Position numbers and translations under genes: made by a program. From Paenibacillus sp. V4I7 (GTDB lineage: Bacteria > Bacillota > Bacilli > Paenibacillales > NBRC-103111), in assembly GCF_030817275.1 (NCBI RefSeq), contig NZ_JAUSZD010000002.1:4464001-4528000 (forward strand): a stretch of 64,000 bases of DNA, given 5' to 3'. Position 1 is the stretch's first letter; each line of letters starts with the position of its first letter. The notes under the pieces are model-generated. The model was not told where the DNA came from. It worked only from the letters and a program-made list of their open reading frames with translations, and searched no databases. Positions 54,838 to 63,511 of the stretch are shown piece by piece.

Positions 54838-54870
54838 AAAAAAGAACATGGCTTCACAAACAAGCCATGT
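54838..54870 (-). terminator. Terminator of the GH43-GH2 operon
   Basis: 9-bp perfect stem ACATGGCTT / AAGCCATGT, 7-nt loop, followed on the minus strand by TCTTTTTTG. It lies 15 nt after the stop of the GH2 gene. Confidence 0.9.
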
Positions 54871-54885
54871 CCTTCTTACTATGCC

Positions 54886-56646
54886 TTAAGCAAGATTAAT
54901 TTCTTTTATCAGTTCGAGTGGTATCTTAGGCTTCCGATCTTCTGTAAGCAATCCGTTGACTTCCTGTTGAACATCGGTTATTTGCGTATAACAATATCCA
55001 CTAATGTAATCCGTATCTTTAATCGCTTGTGTAATGTTCCTAAAGCGCTCGATAAAGGCTTCCTCATTTTCAACCTGATTCCCATAGCCCCACCCTTTCC
55101 CTGTATTAAAAGCGATACCTCCGAATTCAGTGATCATAATCGGTTGGCCACGATAGGCGTATCCTTGGGCCATGGCGTATTTCCCGTTATTGAATGAGAA
55201 TTCATTGTTCAGGAGTCCATCTTTGTCTATATAACGCTTTAAGAATGCAGAGCCTTTCTCCTCATAATCATGTAATGTCAAGATGTCAGAAACGGTGTGC
55301 TCCCAGCCATCATTTACGATAACAGGCCGATGCGGGTCTAGTGATTTGGTCAAGTGATAGATGCTTTCCGTAAACTTTTGTTGTCTCACGTTGGTGTAAA
55401 TTTGTGCGATCCCCCATGATTCATTAAAAGGTACCCATGTCACAATACTAGGGTGATTGTACTGCTGGCGGACAATCTCCACCCATTCCGATGTGAACGT
55501 ATCAATAGCCTCATCGTTAAACTCAAAAGTTGCCGCCATTTCGGACCAGACCAGCACACCTTTCACATCACACCAGTAAAGGAATCGGGCATCTTCAATC
55601 TTCATATGCTTCCTTACCCCGTTGTAACCCATAGCTAAAATTGCATCAATGTCTTCAATCAACGCCTCCTCCGATGGCGGAGTCAAGTGACTGTCTGGCC
55701 AGTAGCCCTGGTCGAGAATAAGACGTTGATATATCGGCGTATTGTTGAGGAGCACTTTTCCTTTTTCAATCGAAATTTTTCTCATACCGAAGTAAGAGTA
55801 TACATGATCAATGATGATATCATCTTCATAAAGGATAAATTCCACATCGTATAAGTTTGGGTTTTGCGGTGACCATGCTAGTTTCTTCCAAGGCCCATTC
55901 GCCTCATGTAATAAATTCATATCCAGTTGGAGCCATGGGCGATCGATAACCAGACTCGATTGCTTAAGAACTTTATCCTTCAAGCTAATCCGAGTTTCCA
56001 GACGAAGTTGTTTCGATTTGGCAGCCATGTGAGCCTGATATTCAAAGCGAACTGAATAATTATCGAGATCAGGCGTCATCTTAACAGATTTTAAATACGA
56101 GGCCGCTACAAACTCTACCCACACACTTTGCCAAATCCCTGTTGTCTGCACATAAAAGCACTCAAAATTATCATCAACCCATCGCTGCTTGCCTCTTGGC
56201 TGTGTGCAGCTTTGTGAGTCTTCCGCTTTCAACACGAGGGTATTGGATTCGCCAAATCTAAGATACGGTGTAATGTCAAAAGAAAAAGCAGTGTATCCCC
56301 CTTGATGTTGTCCGACCATAGTTCCATTAACCCATAGCTTGGCTAAATAATCTACGGCCTGAAAATGAAGGATAACACGGTTCCCTTCTTGCTCCTTCGG
56401 GATATCCAAAGCACGCTCATACCACACATTCGGATGAAACTTCTCTTCTCCAATCCCACTCGCCTTCGTTTCGTACGTGAATGGAACTGTTATTTTGTGA
56501 TCTCCGTTAAGCTGTTTATACCATTTTTCTTTTTCCCCTACATAATCATCGTCAAAACGAAAATCCCATTCCCCGTTCAAATTGAGCCAAGAATCACGAA
56601 CGAATTGAGGTCTTGGATAATCTTTGATATACATCTTAGTTGTCAT
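54886..56646 (-). CDS. GH2-family glycoside hydrolase (beta-galactosidase/beta-glucuronidase type)
   Basis: 586 residues from ATG 56646, with GAGGAGTG upstream. No signal peptide, so intracellular. Order: sugar-binding jelly-roll (about 15-180, LNLNGEWDFRFDDDY and LWVNGTMVGQHQGGYTAFSFDIT), Ig-like domain (about 185-295) and TIM barrel (about 300-586). Candidate acid/base Glu409 in WVPFNESWG and nucleophile Glu507 in MITEFGG. This is shorter than LacZ and of the size of simple beta-glucuronidase-like enzymes. It is 42 nt after the GH43 gene and is the last gene of the operon. In a rhamnogalacturonan context it could remove beta-galactosyl or other side-chain sugars; the precise sugar is not readable. 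Confidence 0.9.
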   Translation of the reverse strand: MTTKMYIKDYPRPQFVRDSWLNLNGEWDFRFDDDYVGEKEKWYKQLNGDHKITVPFTYETKASGIGEEKFHPNVWYERALDIPKEQEGNRVILHFQAVDYLAKLWVNGTMVGQHQGGYTAFSFDITPYLRFGESNTLVLKAEDSQSCTQPRGKQRWVDDNFECFYVQTTGIWQSVWVEFVAASYLKSVKMTPDLDNYSVRFEYQAHMAAKSKQLRLETRISLKDKVLKQSSLVIDRPWLQLDMNLLHEANGPWKKLAWSPQNPNLYDVEFILYEDDIIIDHVYSYFGMRKISIEKGKVLLNNTPIYQRLILDQGYWPDSHLTPPSEEALIEDIDAILAMGYNGVRKHMKIEDARFLYWCDVKGVLVWSEMAATFEFNDEAIDTFTSEWVEIVRQQYNHPSIVTWVPFNESWGIAQIYTNVRQQKFTESIYHLTKSLDPHRPVIVNDGWEHTVSDILTLHDYEEKGSAFLKRYIDKDGLLNNEFSFNNGKYAMAQGYAYRGQPIMITEFGGIAFNTGKGWGYGNQVENEEAFIERFRNITQAIKDTDYISGYCYTQITDVQQEVNGLLTEDRKPKIPLELIKEINLA

Positions 56647-56688
56647 AACTACACTCCTCTATCTTCTCTGTATTTACAACTACGCATT

Positions 56689-59091
56689 TCATTTCGAAAC
56701 AGAAACTTTATGAAAAATAATATCGGAATGGTTGGAAAGTAGACCGATTTTCCCATGTGTATAAGCTTTCGGATCATGATAATCGAGAACAGGATCCGTT
56801 GATCCGTTCCAATATACACGTATTCGATTGCCGGTAACCTGAACGTTCATTCGATAGCTCGTATCTTTTTGAATCGTTAGAGGCACGGTTTTCAAAATCT
56901 CCTGTTTTCCGTAATTCACTTTTTTCAACGAAAGTCCGTCTTGGTTCACAGACGCATAATAACCTGTGAAGGCATCTTGCACTTGATGCGGATAGTAAGA
57001 TTCATGAACAGATCTGATCAGCAAGCCTGCATCGCTTGTCGGTATCGTGGGGAAATGGAACTCCGCATCCATCCGGTAATCCGTCCAGTCTTCACTTCCC
57101 GCGAATGTTTTTATATATTCATGAGAGCGAGTTTCATAACCGCCATCTACAGGAATCCACATGCCCACCATACCCTTAGGCACATTGTCTATTGGGGAGA
57201 ACGCTTCATCACCCGGATAGAACGTCATCGTCTTGAACGAAAGCGAACCTTGGACAACTTTGATTTTCAGGTTTGCGTAGCCTTGTTTCAATACCATACT
57301 CCCGATGCGTGTTTGTTCCCAAGTTTGATCCGCTTTGTTCCGCTTTGGTACGATAAACCGCTTCTTTTCTGCTCCAGCAGCTATTTCTATCGTTGTCTCC
57401 GCATCCGATGGCAGCATATCCAAATCTATGCCGTAGGTTCCTGCCTGCTTCACCTGTATAGGGTACTGCAGCCAATCTCCGGCCTTCGGCAAAACAGCTG
57501 CCATACTGCCATCATCCGCTGCAATTCCTCGATGCTCATTGGCTAAGGAATCTGAATAGCCACGGTTCTTATCTTTCAAATAATGTACTGCTTCGATACT
57601 CCCTGGGATAGGTTTGAAGGTTTCATAATCACTGCTTCCACCCGCATCATTGCTATAAGCCGTAAACAACATAGCAGGAGCGGACTTCGATGCAGAAGCA
57701 TAGATGTAACCAATTTTACCTCCGGCACTCTGCCTATCTACCTCTAGCTTATGCATATTGTCCCAATAAACCTGAATCTTGCCATTTACACTTGTTACCC
57801 GAATCGTATGCAGTTTTGTTAGGTCCGTTTCCTTTGGGATTTGAGCTTTACCCACAAGGACCATCTTACCCTTATTAACCCGCTGTACGATGAGCTCATG
57901 ACTTTGCGAATCCACGTCCGTAAACATAAAATTTCGCTCATTCTCGTATGCAAATACAACGCCTATATGGGAAGAGCTTTCGTCAGTCGACAATGCGTGG
58001 AAATTATACTCAGCTGTAAATGCCTGTTCCGTTTTAGAGTCACTCACGACAATCGTTTTATCACGCAATTGCTCTTGTTTCCAACCAGCCGTACTTCCGG
58101 GAACTACTTCTTTGGCCGAAAAGTCAGGCATTTTGGCAACAGGACGGGCCATTGCGAAGGTAGGACCGAGTAGAGACATACGATCCCCATTAAACTGCAA
58201 ACGGTCGATATTAAGCTTGCGTACAGGCGGGCCTGACGTCGATGCGCCTTCCAGATTGTGATACACCAAATAATAGGAATCCAGATCGGGCCCTAGAACA
58301 GTAGAACTGTGACCTAGTCCATTAAATTCATCGTCCGTGCTGATCACGAATGGATTGTTTTCCAGCGTCCGATAAGGACCTAAGGGGCCTTGGTCTGAAA
58401 TCGAATATTGCATTCGATAACCTGTGCTGAAGACATGATTACCGGTATAGGTAATTAGGTATTTCCCTTCTCTTTTCCAGATCGATGAGCCTTCTGTCCA
58501 GTGCTGCAAATAGGCTTCCGGGATCAGCTTATCGGGGCCAAACGTATAAGGATCTGACATTTCGTTAGCCATAATGCCTCGATTGGAAGCATGTGTAAAG
58601 TACCATTTCCCATCGTCATCAATAAATACAGAGCCATCGATCGACATCCCCAGATTATCCGTTTGGACCGTAAAAGGGCCTGTGGGACTCTGGCTGCGGA
58701 GCACATAATGACCGCCGCCTCCCGGTGAGGTGTACATGTAGAAGTAACCGTTCCAGTAGACAACCTCCGGCGCATACGCCCCTTTTGTTATTAGCTCCTC
58801 GGTAACGAGTCCTTCCGGCTTCCAATTCACTAAATCCGCAGAACTCCACGCTTTTACTCCAATTTGATCATCCTGGGTACTGCAGTACAAATAGTACATA
58901 CCGTTGTAACGAAGAACGAATGGATCGCCAATACCATAATCCTCCCACTCTTCAGCTAACTCCATGGGATTACTATAAGTGGGAACTTGACGCCAACGTT
59001 CGAGTTCCATTCCCTTAGGTCCCTCTCCCTGACATGAGGTTAGAAAAACCCCAAAACATATCGTCACCATTACGCTCACCAATCTCTTCAA
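56689..59091 (-). CDS. GH43-family lipoprotein with C-terminal binding modules
   Basis: 800 residues from TTG 59091, with GGAAGGTG upstream; the TTGA start overlaps the stop of the acyltransferase-like gene by 4 nt. Lipoprotein signal FLTSC with Cys20, so it is held on the outer membrane face. The five-bladed propeller of GH43 occupies about 38-320 with the three catalytic acids visible: Asp56 (GIGDPF, base), Asp152 (SIDGSVF, pKa modulator) and Glu200 (TEGSSI, acid). After it come a beta-sandwich (about 355-485), a CBM6/35-like module (about 500-635) and a laminin-G or DUF1080-like domain (about 650-800). GH43 enzymes remove arabinose, xylose or galactose; arabinan or galactan side chains of pectin are likely targets given the CE12-PL11 enzyme next door. 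Confidence 0.9.
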   Translation of the reverse strand: MKRLVSVMVTICFGVFLTSCQGEGPKGMELERWRQVPTYSNPMELAEEWEDYGIGDPFVLRYNGMYYLYCSTQDDQIGVKAWSSADLVNWKPEGLVTEELITKGAYAPEVVYWNGYFYMYTSPGGGGHYVLRSQSPTGPFTVQTDNLGMSIDGSVFIDDDGKWYFTHASNRGIMANEMSDPYTFGPDKLIPEAYLQHWTEGSSIWKREGKYLITYTGNHVFSTGYRMQYSISDQGPLGPYRTLENNPFVISTDDEFNGLGHSSTVLGPDLDSYYLVYHNLEGASTSGPPVRKLNIDRLQFNGDRMSLLGPTFAMARPVAKMPDFSAKEVVPGSTAGWKQEQLRDKTIVVSDSKTEQAFTAEYNFHALSTDESSSHIGVVFAYENERNFMFTDVDSQSHELIVQRVNKGKMVLVGKAQIPKETDLTKLHTIRVTSVNGKIQVYWDNMHKLEVDRQSAGGKIGYIYASASKSAPAMLFTAYSNDAGGSSDYETFKPIPGSIEAVHYLKDKNRGYSDSLANEHRGIAADDGSMAAVLPKAGDWLQYPIQVKQAGTYGIDLDMLPSDAETTIEIAAGAEKKRFIVPKRNKADQTWEQTRIGSMVLKQGYANLKIKVVQGSLSFKTMTFYPGDEAFSPIDNVPKGMVGMWIPVDGGYETRSHEYIKTFAGSEDWTDYRMDAEFHFPTIPTSDAGLLIRSVHESYYPHQVQDAFTGYYASVNQDGLSLKKVNYGKQEILKTVPLTIQKDTSYRMNVQVTGNRIRVYWNGSTDPVLDYHDPKAYTHGKIGLLSNHSDIIFHKVSVSK

Positions 59092-60119
59092 TGATTTACA
59101 CCTTCCGATTTCAAAGCGAACTTCGCACCCAATTTAGTCCTTATCGTGATTCGAATGAAAAAGCTAATCAGCAGAAGAACACCAATATCAAACCAAAAAC
59201 TCTCCAGCGTGCTTAATAAAAGCTGCTCCTGATTGTGTTTTAACGTAAAAATCATGATATTGCTCAGAAGCAGATAGAGCAGCACATTTTGACCTAAGAC
59301 TCGTAAAAAGCTCGTATATTTCATACTAGTAACCAACACTTTCGCAGCTAGGAAGTACACATACAATAAGAAAGCGGAGCTTAAAATCCAATAGATGGAT
59401 GGTGGAAATCGTTCAGGAAGCCCCTGTTTCGCTAGTACGTATGTGACGAATATGCCGGAAGCAGCTAAGGAACCTACGAAAAATCTCCAGCTCCAACCCA
59501 GCTTGTAGCGTGCGGCATACATCCCAATCAAGTAGTAGGGAAAATATTGCACTACGGGAAAAGAAGCAAACTTTCTTGTGCCAATCAATAGCCCTAACTG
59601 ATTCACAGTCACTTTGTCATAAGGGAGATACGTAGTAATTAGCAGTAAAACGGCGACCATCCAAAATTTAAACTTTCGCTCAACCAACCAAGTTAATGGC
59701 TTAAATAATACCAACCCGACCAACATGATAAGTGAAAAAGAAATCAGAAACTCCGACCAACCAGGAATATCTTGAAGAATCAGAATAGGCTTGATTGTGC
59801 TCCATGTTAGGGACTTTGAATCTAAAAACAAGCGATAATAAGTACCTGAAATATAAAAAGCAATTAGCGTTTTCAACGCGGTTGACAGCATTCTTCCGTA
59901 TACTGCTTTGAACGGTTTATTGTAATAGGCTAATTGGCCAACGTAACCGAAACTAAATACGAAACCTGTAAACGTGACAATATTAACAACATCGATCACT
60001 CGTTGTGCTCCCGTAAAGACCACGGGATTGCTGAAAAATTGCAAGATATGACAGTACACCATCCCGATGACCAATAACCCTTTAAAGATGTCGATGCTGT
60101 AATCTCTTTCTTTATTCAT
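59088..60119 (-). CDS. Acyltransferase-like polytopic membrane protein
   Basis: 343 residues from ATG 60119 with AAAGGGG upstream. About ten membrane segments. The N-terminus RDYSIDIFKGLLVIGMVYCHILQFF, with His24 in the first membrane segment, resembles acyltransferase-3 and heparan-glucosaminide-acetyltransferase families, which transfer acyl groups to sugars or other acceptors across the membrane. It starts 3 nt after the permease gene and its stop overlaps the GH43 start, so it is embedded in the sugar operon, an unusual partner there. Family membership is moderately sure; the substrate is unknown. Confidence 0.7.
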   Translation of the reverse strand: MNKERDYSIDIFKGLLVIGMVYCHILQFFSNPVVFTGAQRVIDVVNIVTFTGFVFSFGYVGQLAYYNKPFKAVYGRMLSTALKTLIAFYISGTYYRLFLDSKSLTWSTIKPILILQDIPGWSEFLISFSLIMLVGLVLFKPLTWLVERKFKFWMVAVLLLITTYLPYDKVTVNQLGLLIGTRKFASFPVVQYFPYYLIGMYAARYKLGWSWRFFVGSLAASGIFVTYVLAKQGLPERFPPSIYWILSSAFLLYVYFLAAKVLVTSMKYTSFLRVLGQNVLLYLLLSNIMIFTLKHNQEQLLLSTLESFWFDIGVLLLISFFIRITIRTKLGAKFALKSEGVNH

Positions 60120-60122
60120 GGA

Positions 60123-60929
60123 TTACCCCTTTATACCCGAGAAGCTCAGACCTTTTACAATTTGCCGCTCGAAGAACAAGAACGCGACCATGACAGGAAT
60201 AGATGCTACCGAGTTAATGGCCATAGGTCTTACATAATCTTCCGAGTACTGTGTCATAAGGGTGGGAATCCCCATCGGCAGTGTAAATAATTCTTCTGAA
60301 GTAATCGCAATGAAAGGCCATAGGAAGTTGTTCCACTGAGCAATAAACGTAAGAATTACAATGGAAGCCAAGGCAGGCTTAGCAAGCGGCATTACAATGC
60401 TGGCGTAAATCCTTAACTTGCTTCCCCCATCCATCTCAGCGCTTTCCAGCAGCTCATTGGGAACCGCGTCAAAAAAGCTTTTCAATACAACAACTGCGAA
60501 TGGAGAAGCCACCGCCGGTAAAATTAATCCTTGATAAGAATCTAACAGCCCTAGTTCCTTCACGACCTGATAAAGCGAAATCAGAATCGCTTCGCCTGGG
60601 ATCAATAGACCAGCCAAGATCAAGACGAACATGAACTTTTGATAACGGAACTTAATTTTGGACAAGGCGAATGCACTCAGAGAAGAAACCAACAGCGTTA
60701 GCATTGTAACGGCACTAGCAATCACAAGAGAGTTGAACATCCACCTTACCAGTGACGTTTCTTGAAAAATATACGCGTATGCATCAAAGGTGTAAGGCGG
60801 TTTATACCAATCCAGTACACCTGTAATCTTCATACCTTCATCTTTAATAGAAACAATTAGCATCCATGAGATGGGAACAAGAAAAAACAGGGCAAGAAGC
60901 ACTGATAATGATAAGCGAAGAGCCCGCAT
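60123..60929 (-). CDS. Carbohydrate ABC transporter permease (MalG/AraQ type)
   Basis: 268 residues from ATG 60929, one base after the stop of the partner permease. Six membrane segments and the EAA loop ESAEMDGGSKLRIYASIVMPLAKPAL at about 163-188. The ending FFERQIVKGLSFSGIKG is typical. With the MalF-type protein it forms the channel for the sugar bound by the lipoprotein at 61952-63286. Confidence 0.93.
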   Translation of the reverse strand: MRALRLSLSVLLALFFLVPISWMLIVSIKDEGMKITGVLDWYKPPYTFDAYAYIFQETSLVRWMFNSLVIASAVTMLTLLVSSLSAFALSKIKFRYQKFMFVLILAGLLIPGEAILISLYQVVKELGLLDSYQGLILPAVASPFAVVVLKSFFDAVPNELLESAEMDGGSKLRIYASIVMPLAKPALASIVILTFIAQWNNFLWPFIAITSEELFTLPMGIPTLMTQYSEDYVRPMAINSVASIPVMVAFLFFERQIVKGLSFSGIKG

Positions 60930-60930
60930 C

Positions 60931-61872
60931 TTAGACCGCCTCCTTCTTCGTACTCATTCTCAATTGGATCAACGACAAGACAAGGAGTATGGCAAATAGC
61001 GCATACGACATGGTAGCTGCATAACCCATATGGTTGTTTTTGATGCCTTCCTCGTAAATATACTGAATAATTGGCCGTGTATCTGTACCCGGTCCGCCGC
61101 GAGTAATGATGTAAATTTGCAAAAACACTTTATACGAAGCAATAATTTGAAGCAGTAATATCGTTTTTGTAATAGGACCTAATAATGGAAGCGTCATTCG
61201 AAAAAACATTTGTCTTTCCGAAGCGCCGTCGAGTCTCCCGGCTTCATAAATATCATCTGGAATATCCTGCATAGCCGATAAGTACAGAATCATGTTAACC
61301 CCAACAGTCCACCAAAGTGTAATGGCCGTAATGGCAATCCAGGCAAGAGATGATTCAGTCAACCAAAATATCTCTTGATCTACCGAAAGAATACCAACTA
61401 ATTTAAGTAAATTATTCAGAAAGCCTGTGTAAGGCTGTATAACAAAAAGACCTACATACGAAACGACAGATACAGATAATACACTCGGCAAGAAAAAGAC
61501 GCTGCGGAAAAATTTCTGAAGTCTCGTTTTTTGATTGGCAATGACCGCGAGCAGTAGAGCAAATATAAGCATGCTAGGCGTAGATAAGATAACAAAGTAC
61601 GTTGAGTTCCAGAGCGCACGCCAAAAATTTGCATCCTGTACCATAGCGATATAATTATTAAGGCCAACAAAATCCATCTTTTTAATTAGCGTCCAGTCGT
61701 ACAGACTCATCTGCAGTCCTTTGATCATCGGGAATAACGTAAACACGGAGTATAAGGCAAGAAAAGGCAAAAGAAATAGAAAAGCCAGGATGTCCAGCCG
61801 CCACTGCTTTGTTTTCGTTTGTGACCGGACGGTGACCGATTTTTTATTCAAATCAATTTCATTTGTACTCAT
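60931..61872 (-). CDS. Carbohydrate ABC transporter permease (MalF/UgpA type)
   Basis: 313 residues. ATG 61872 is preferred over GTG 61884, which lies inside the GAGAGGTG ribosome binding site. Six membrane segments after a polar N-terminus; the EAA loop is EAGRLDGASERQMFFRMTLPLLGP at about 213-236. A hairpin (61902-61934) lies between it and the binding-protein gene. No ATPase gene is in the operon, so a shared MsmX-like ATPase is likely. Confidence 0.93.
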   Translation of the reverse strand: MSTNEIDLNKKSVTVRSQTKTKQWRLDILAFLFLLPFLALYSVFTLFPMIKGLQMSLYDWTLIKKMDFVGLNNYIAMVQDANFWRALWNSTYFVILSTPSMLIFALLLAVIANQKTRLQKFFRSVFFLPSVLSVSVVSYVGLFVIQPYTGFLNNLLKLVGILSVDQEIFWLTESSLAWIAITAITLWWTVGVNMILYLSAMQDIPDDIYEAGRLDGASERQMFFRMTLPLLGPITKTILLLQIIASYKVFLQIYIITRGGPGTDTRPIIQYIYEEGIKNNHMGYAATMSYALFAILLVLSLIQLRMSTKKEAV

Positions 61873-61901
61873 GTAGTATCGCACCTCTCTTTCTTGAAAG
61901 T

Positions 61902-61934
61902 AACAAGCTTGAAGTAGGATACTCCAAGCTTGTT
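61902..61934 (-). terminator. Hairpin between binding-protein and permease genes (partial terminator)
   Basis: Perfect 10-bp inverted repeat AACAAGCTTG / CAAGCTTGTT with a 13-nt loop, 17 nt after the stop of the solute-binding protein. No strong T run follows on the minus strand (ACTTTCAAG), so it probably attenuates or protects the upstream mRNA. The same arrangement occurs at 17142-17170. Confidence 0.7.
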
Positions 61935-61951
61935 ATCTAGTTTAATAGCAT

Positions 61952-63286
61952 TTATTTAGAGAGCAATGTTTTTAACTCACCATCAATCTTCTTAAACACA
62001 GCATCCGTCGGGGTTTTATTCAACCAAATTTCATCCAAATATTTTTTCAAAACATCATTCTTAGGCCATGTTTTATCTGATACCTTAGGGAATACCACAT
62101 CACCAGCTACACTTGCATAGTCACTGCGGTATTTAAGAGCTTTGTATTCTGCTGTATCGAAAACAGATTTGTTGGCAGGAATGTGTCCTGCTTTTGCCCA
62201 AACTTGGCCGCCTTTTTCAGCAACATAGTTGGCAAACGTCAATGCAGCTTCGCGCTTCTTAGGATCTTCCTTCGCGGTCACTGGTAAGATGATGGTGTGG
62301 GAATCTCCCCATGTTTTCGAATTTCCAAAGATATTAGGAATTGGCATAGCACCGAAATCAAGATCTTTGGTCGTTTCCCAAATTCCTGTAGCCCACACGC
62401 CTGTCATCATGATGGCACCCTTGCCGCTTTGGAACGTTTTGTAAAAGTCAGGATCCTGCGGTTTAATTACTTTACTTGTATAATATAAGTCCTTGATATA
62501 GTTTGCCGCTTTAATTGCCTTATCCGTATCAATCGCAGGTGTTTTGCCGTCATCCGAAATAACATCATTTCCGCCTTGTTGGGAATAGAGCGCCCACCAT
62601 AAGCGGTATGGATCATCCGCATTATTAGAAAAAGCGAATGGTGTTACATCTTTAGGAAGCTTATCTTTCAGCGTTGTTAAGAATTTGACGAAGCCATCAG
62701 CACCTGATTCAATTGTAGGTTTGCCATCAGTGCCCAGCACTCCAGCTGTTTGTAAATGCTTCTTATTGTAGTACATGATGAAAGGATGCGTATCGATCGG
62801 TACCGCATAATGCTTTCCATTCACTGTAGCGGAACTCAAAATATTGCTGTTATAGTTATCCCAGTTGAGATTAATGGCCTTACCAGTCGTATCTAGTTCA
62901 GTTACTACTCCCGCTTTAATTAGTTCAGGTAATTTGGATGTATGGGAAACCCCGATATCCGGACCTTTTCCACCAGACACACCAGTCAAGAGCTTGGTGT
63001 AATATTCTGCCCACTCCAATTTGACGTTCTTGATTGAAATATTATCCTGCGATTTATTAAAAGAACTAATGATCTGATCCATGTACTCGCCATCGCCGCC
63101 CCCAAACAGCGTCCAGAATACAAGCTCTGTTTTCTTGCCTCCGGTATTTTCCGGTTTCGTCGTCTCTGCTGCCTTTTCAGTGCTGATCGGAGTTGCGCTT
63201 GAACCACCGTTACTTGAGCAACCTACCAATAGGGATACTAACATTGTGGCGCCTAGCATTGACGTTAAACCTTTTTTTGTTTTCAA
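61952..63286 (-). CDS. Sugar-binding lipoprotein of ABC transporter (family 1 SBP)
   Basis: 444 residues. TTG 63286 is chosen because AAGGGAG lies 8 nt upstream and because it gives a proper lipoprotein signal (LVSLLVGCSSNGG, Cys23); the open frame begins at 63325. The body has ELVFWTLFGGGDGEYMDQIISSFNKS, PDIGVSHTSKLPELIKAGVVTELD and FQSGKGAIMMTGVWATGIWE, typical of family 1 sugar-binding proteins of about 420-450 residues. It is the first gene of the operon and lies behind the promoter at 63366-63394. The ligand is probably a pectin-derived oligosaccharide given the CE12-PL11, GH43 and GH2 genes. Confidence 0.94.
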   Translation of the reverse strand: MKTKKGLTSMLGATMLVSLLVGCSSNGGSSATPISTEKAAETTKPENTGGKKTELVFWTLFGGGDGEYMDQIISSFNKSQDNISIKNVKLEWAEYYTKLLTGVSGGKGPDIGVSHTSKLPELIKAGVVTELDTTGKAINLNWDNYNSNILSSATVNGKHYAVPIDTHPFIMYYNKKHLQTAGVLGTDGKPTIESGADGFVKFLTTLKDKLPKDVTPFAFSNNADDPYRLWWALYSQQGGNDVISDDGKTPAIDTDKAIKAANYIKDLYYTSKVIKPQDPDFYKTFQSGKGAIMMTGVWATGIWETTKDLDFGAMPIPNIFGNSKTWGDSHTIILPVTAKEDPKKREAALTFANYVAEKGGQVWAKAGHIPANKSVFDTAEYKALKYRSDYASVAGDVVFPKVSDKTWPKNDVLKKYLDEIWLNKTPTDAVFKKIDGELKTLLSK

Positions 63287-63365
63287 TTCAATCGCTCCCT
63301 TTTTAATTTGGAAGATACAAAACAATAATTTTGTATTACAACCATTTTTCTGTATCTTATTGAAA

Positions 63366-63394
63366 ATAATAACGCTTACATACGGTTATGTCAA
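63366..63394 (-). promoter_or_regulatory. Sigma-A promoter overlapped by a cre-like site
   Basis: On the minus strand TTGACA (63394-63389), 17 nt, TATTAT (63371-63366): five of six to six of six matches to both boxes with ideal spacing, 80 nt before the binding-protein start. TGTAAGCGTTATTA (63380-63367) matches the CcpA cre consensus TGWNANCGNTNWCA at all but one position and overlaps the -10 box, so CcpA binding would block initiation. This predicts carbon catabolite repression of the whole transporter-GH43-GH2 operon. Confidence 0.8.
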
Positions 63395-63459
63395 CGTTTA
63401 TTTTAATATTATTGTACGTAATGGCAATTTTCATCTTATTATTACATTTTTTTTGTACA

Positions 63460-63498
63460 AAAAGATAGGTCAACACAGTTTTGTTGTTTGTATGACCT
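63460..63498 (-). terminator. Weak terminator of the gene entering from the right edge
   Basis: AGGTCA / TGACCT stem with a 20-nt loop, 14 nt after the stop at 63512, followed on the minus strand by TCTTTTTG. The short stem and long loop make this tentative. Confidence 0.4.
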
Positions 63499-63511
63499 TA
63501 TTCCCCATCAT

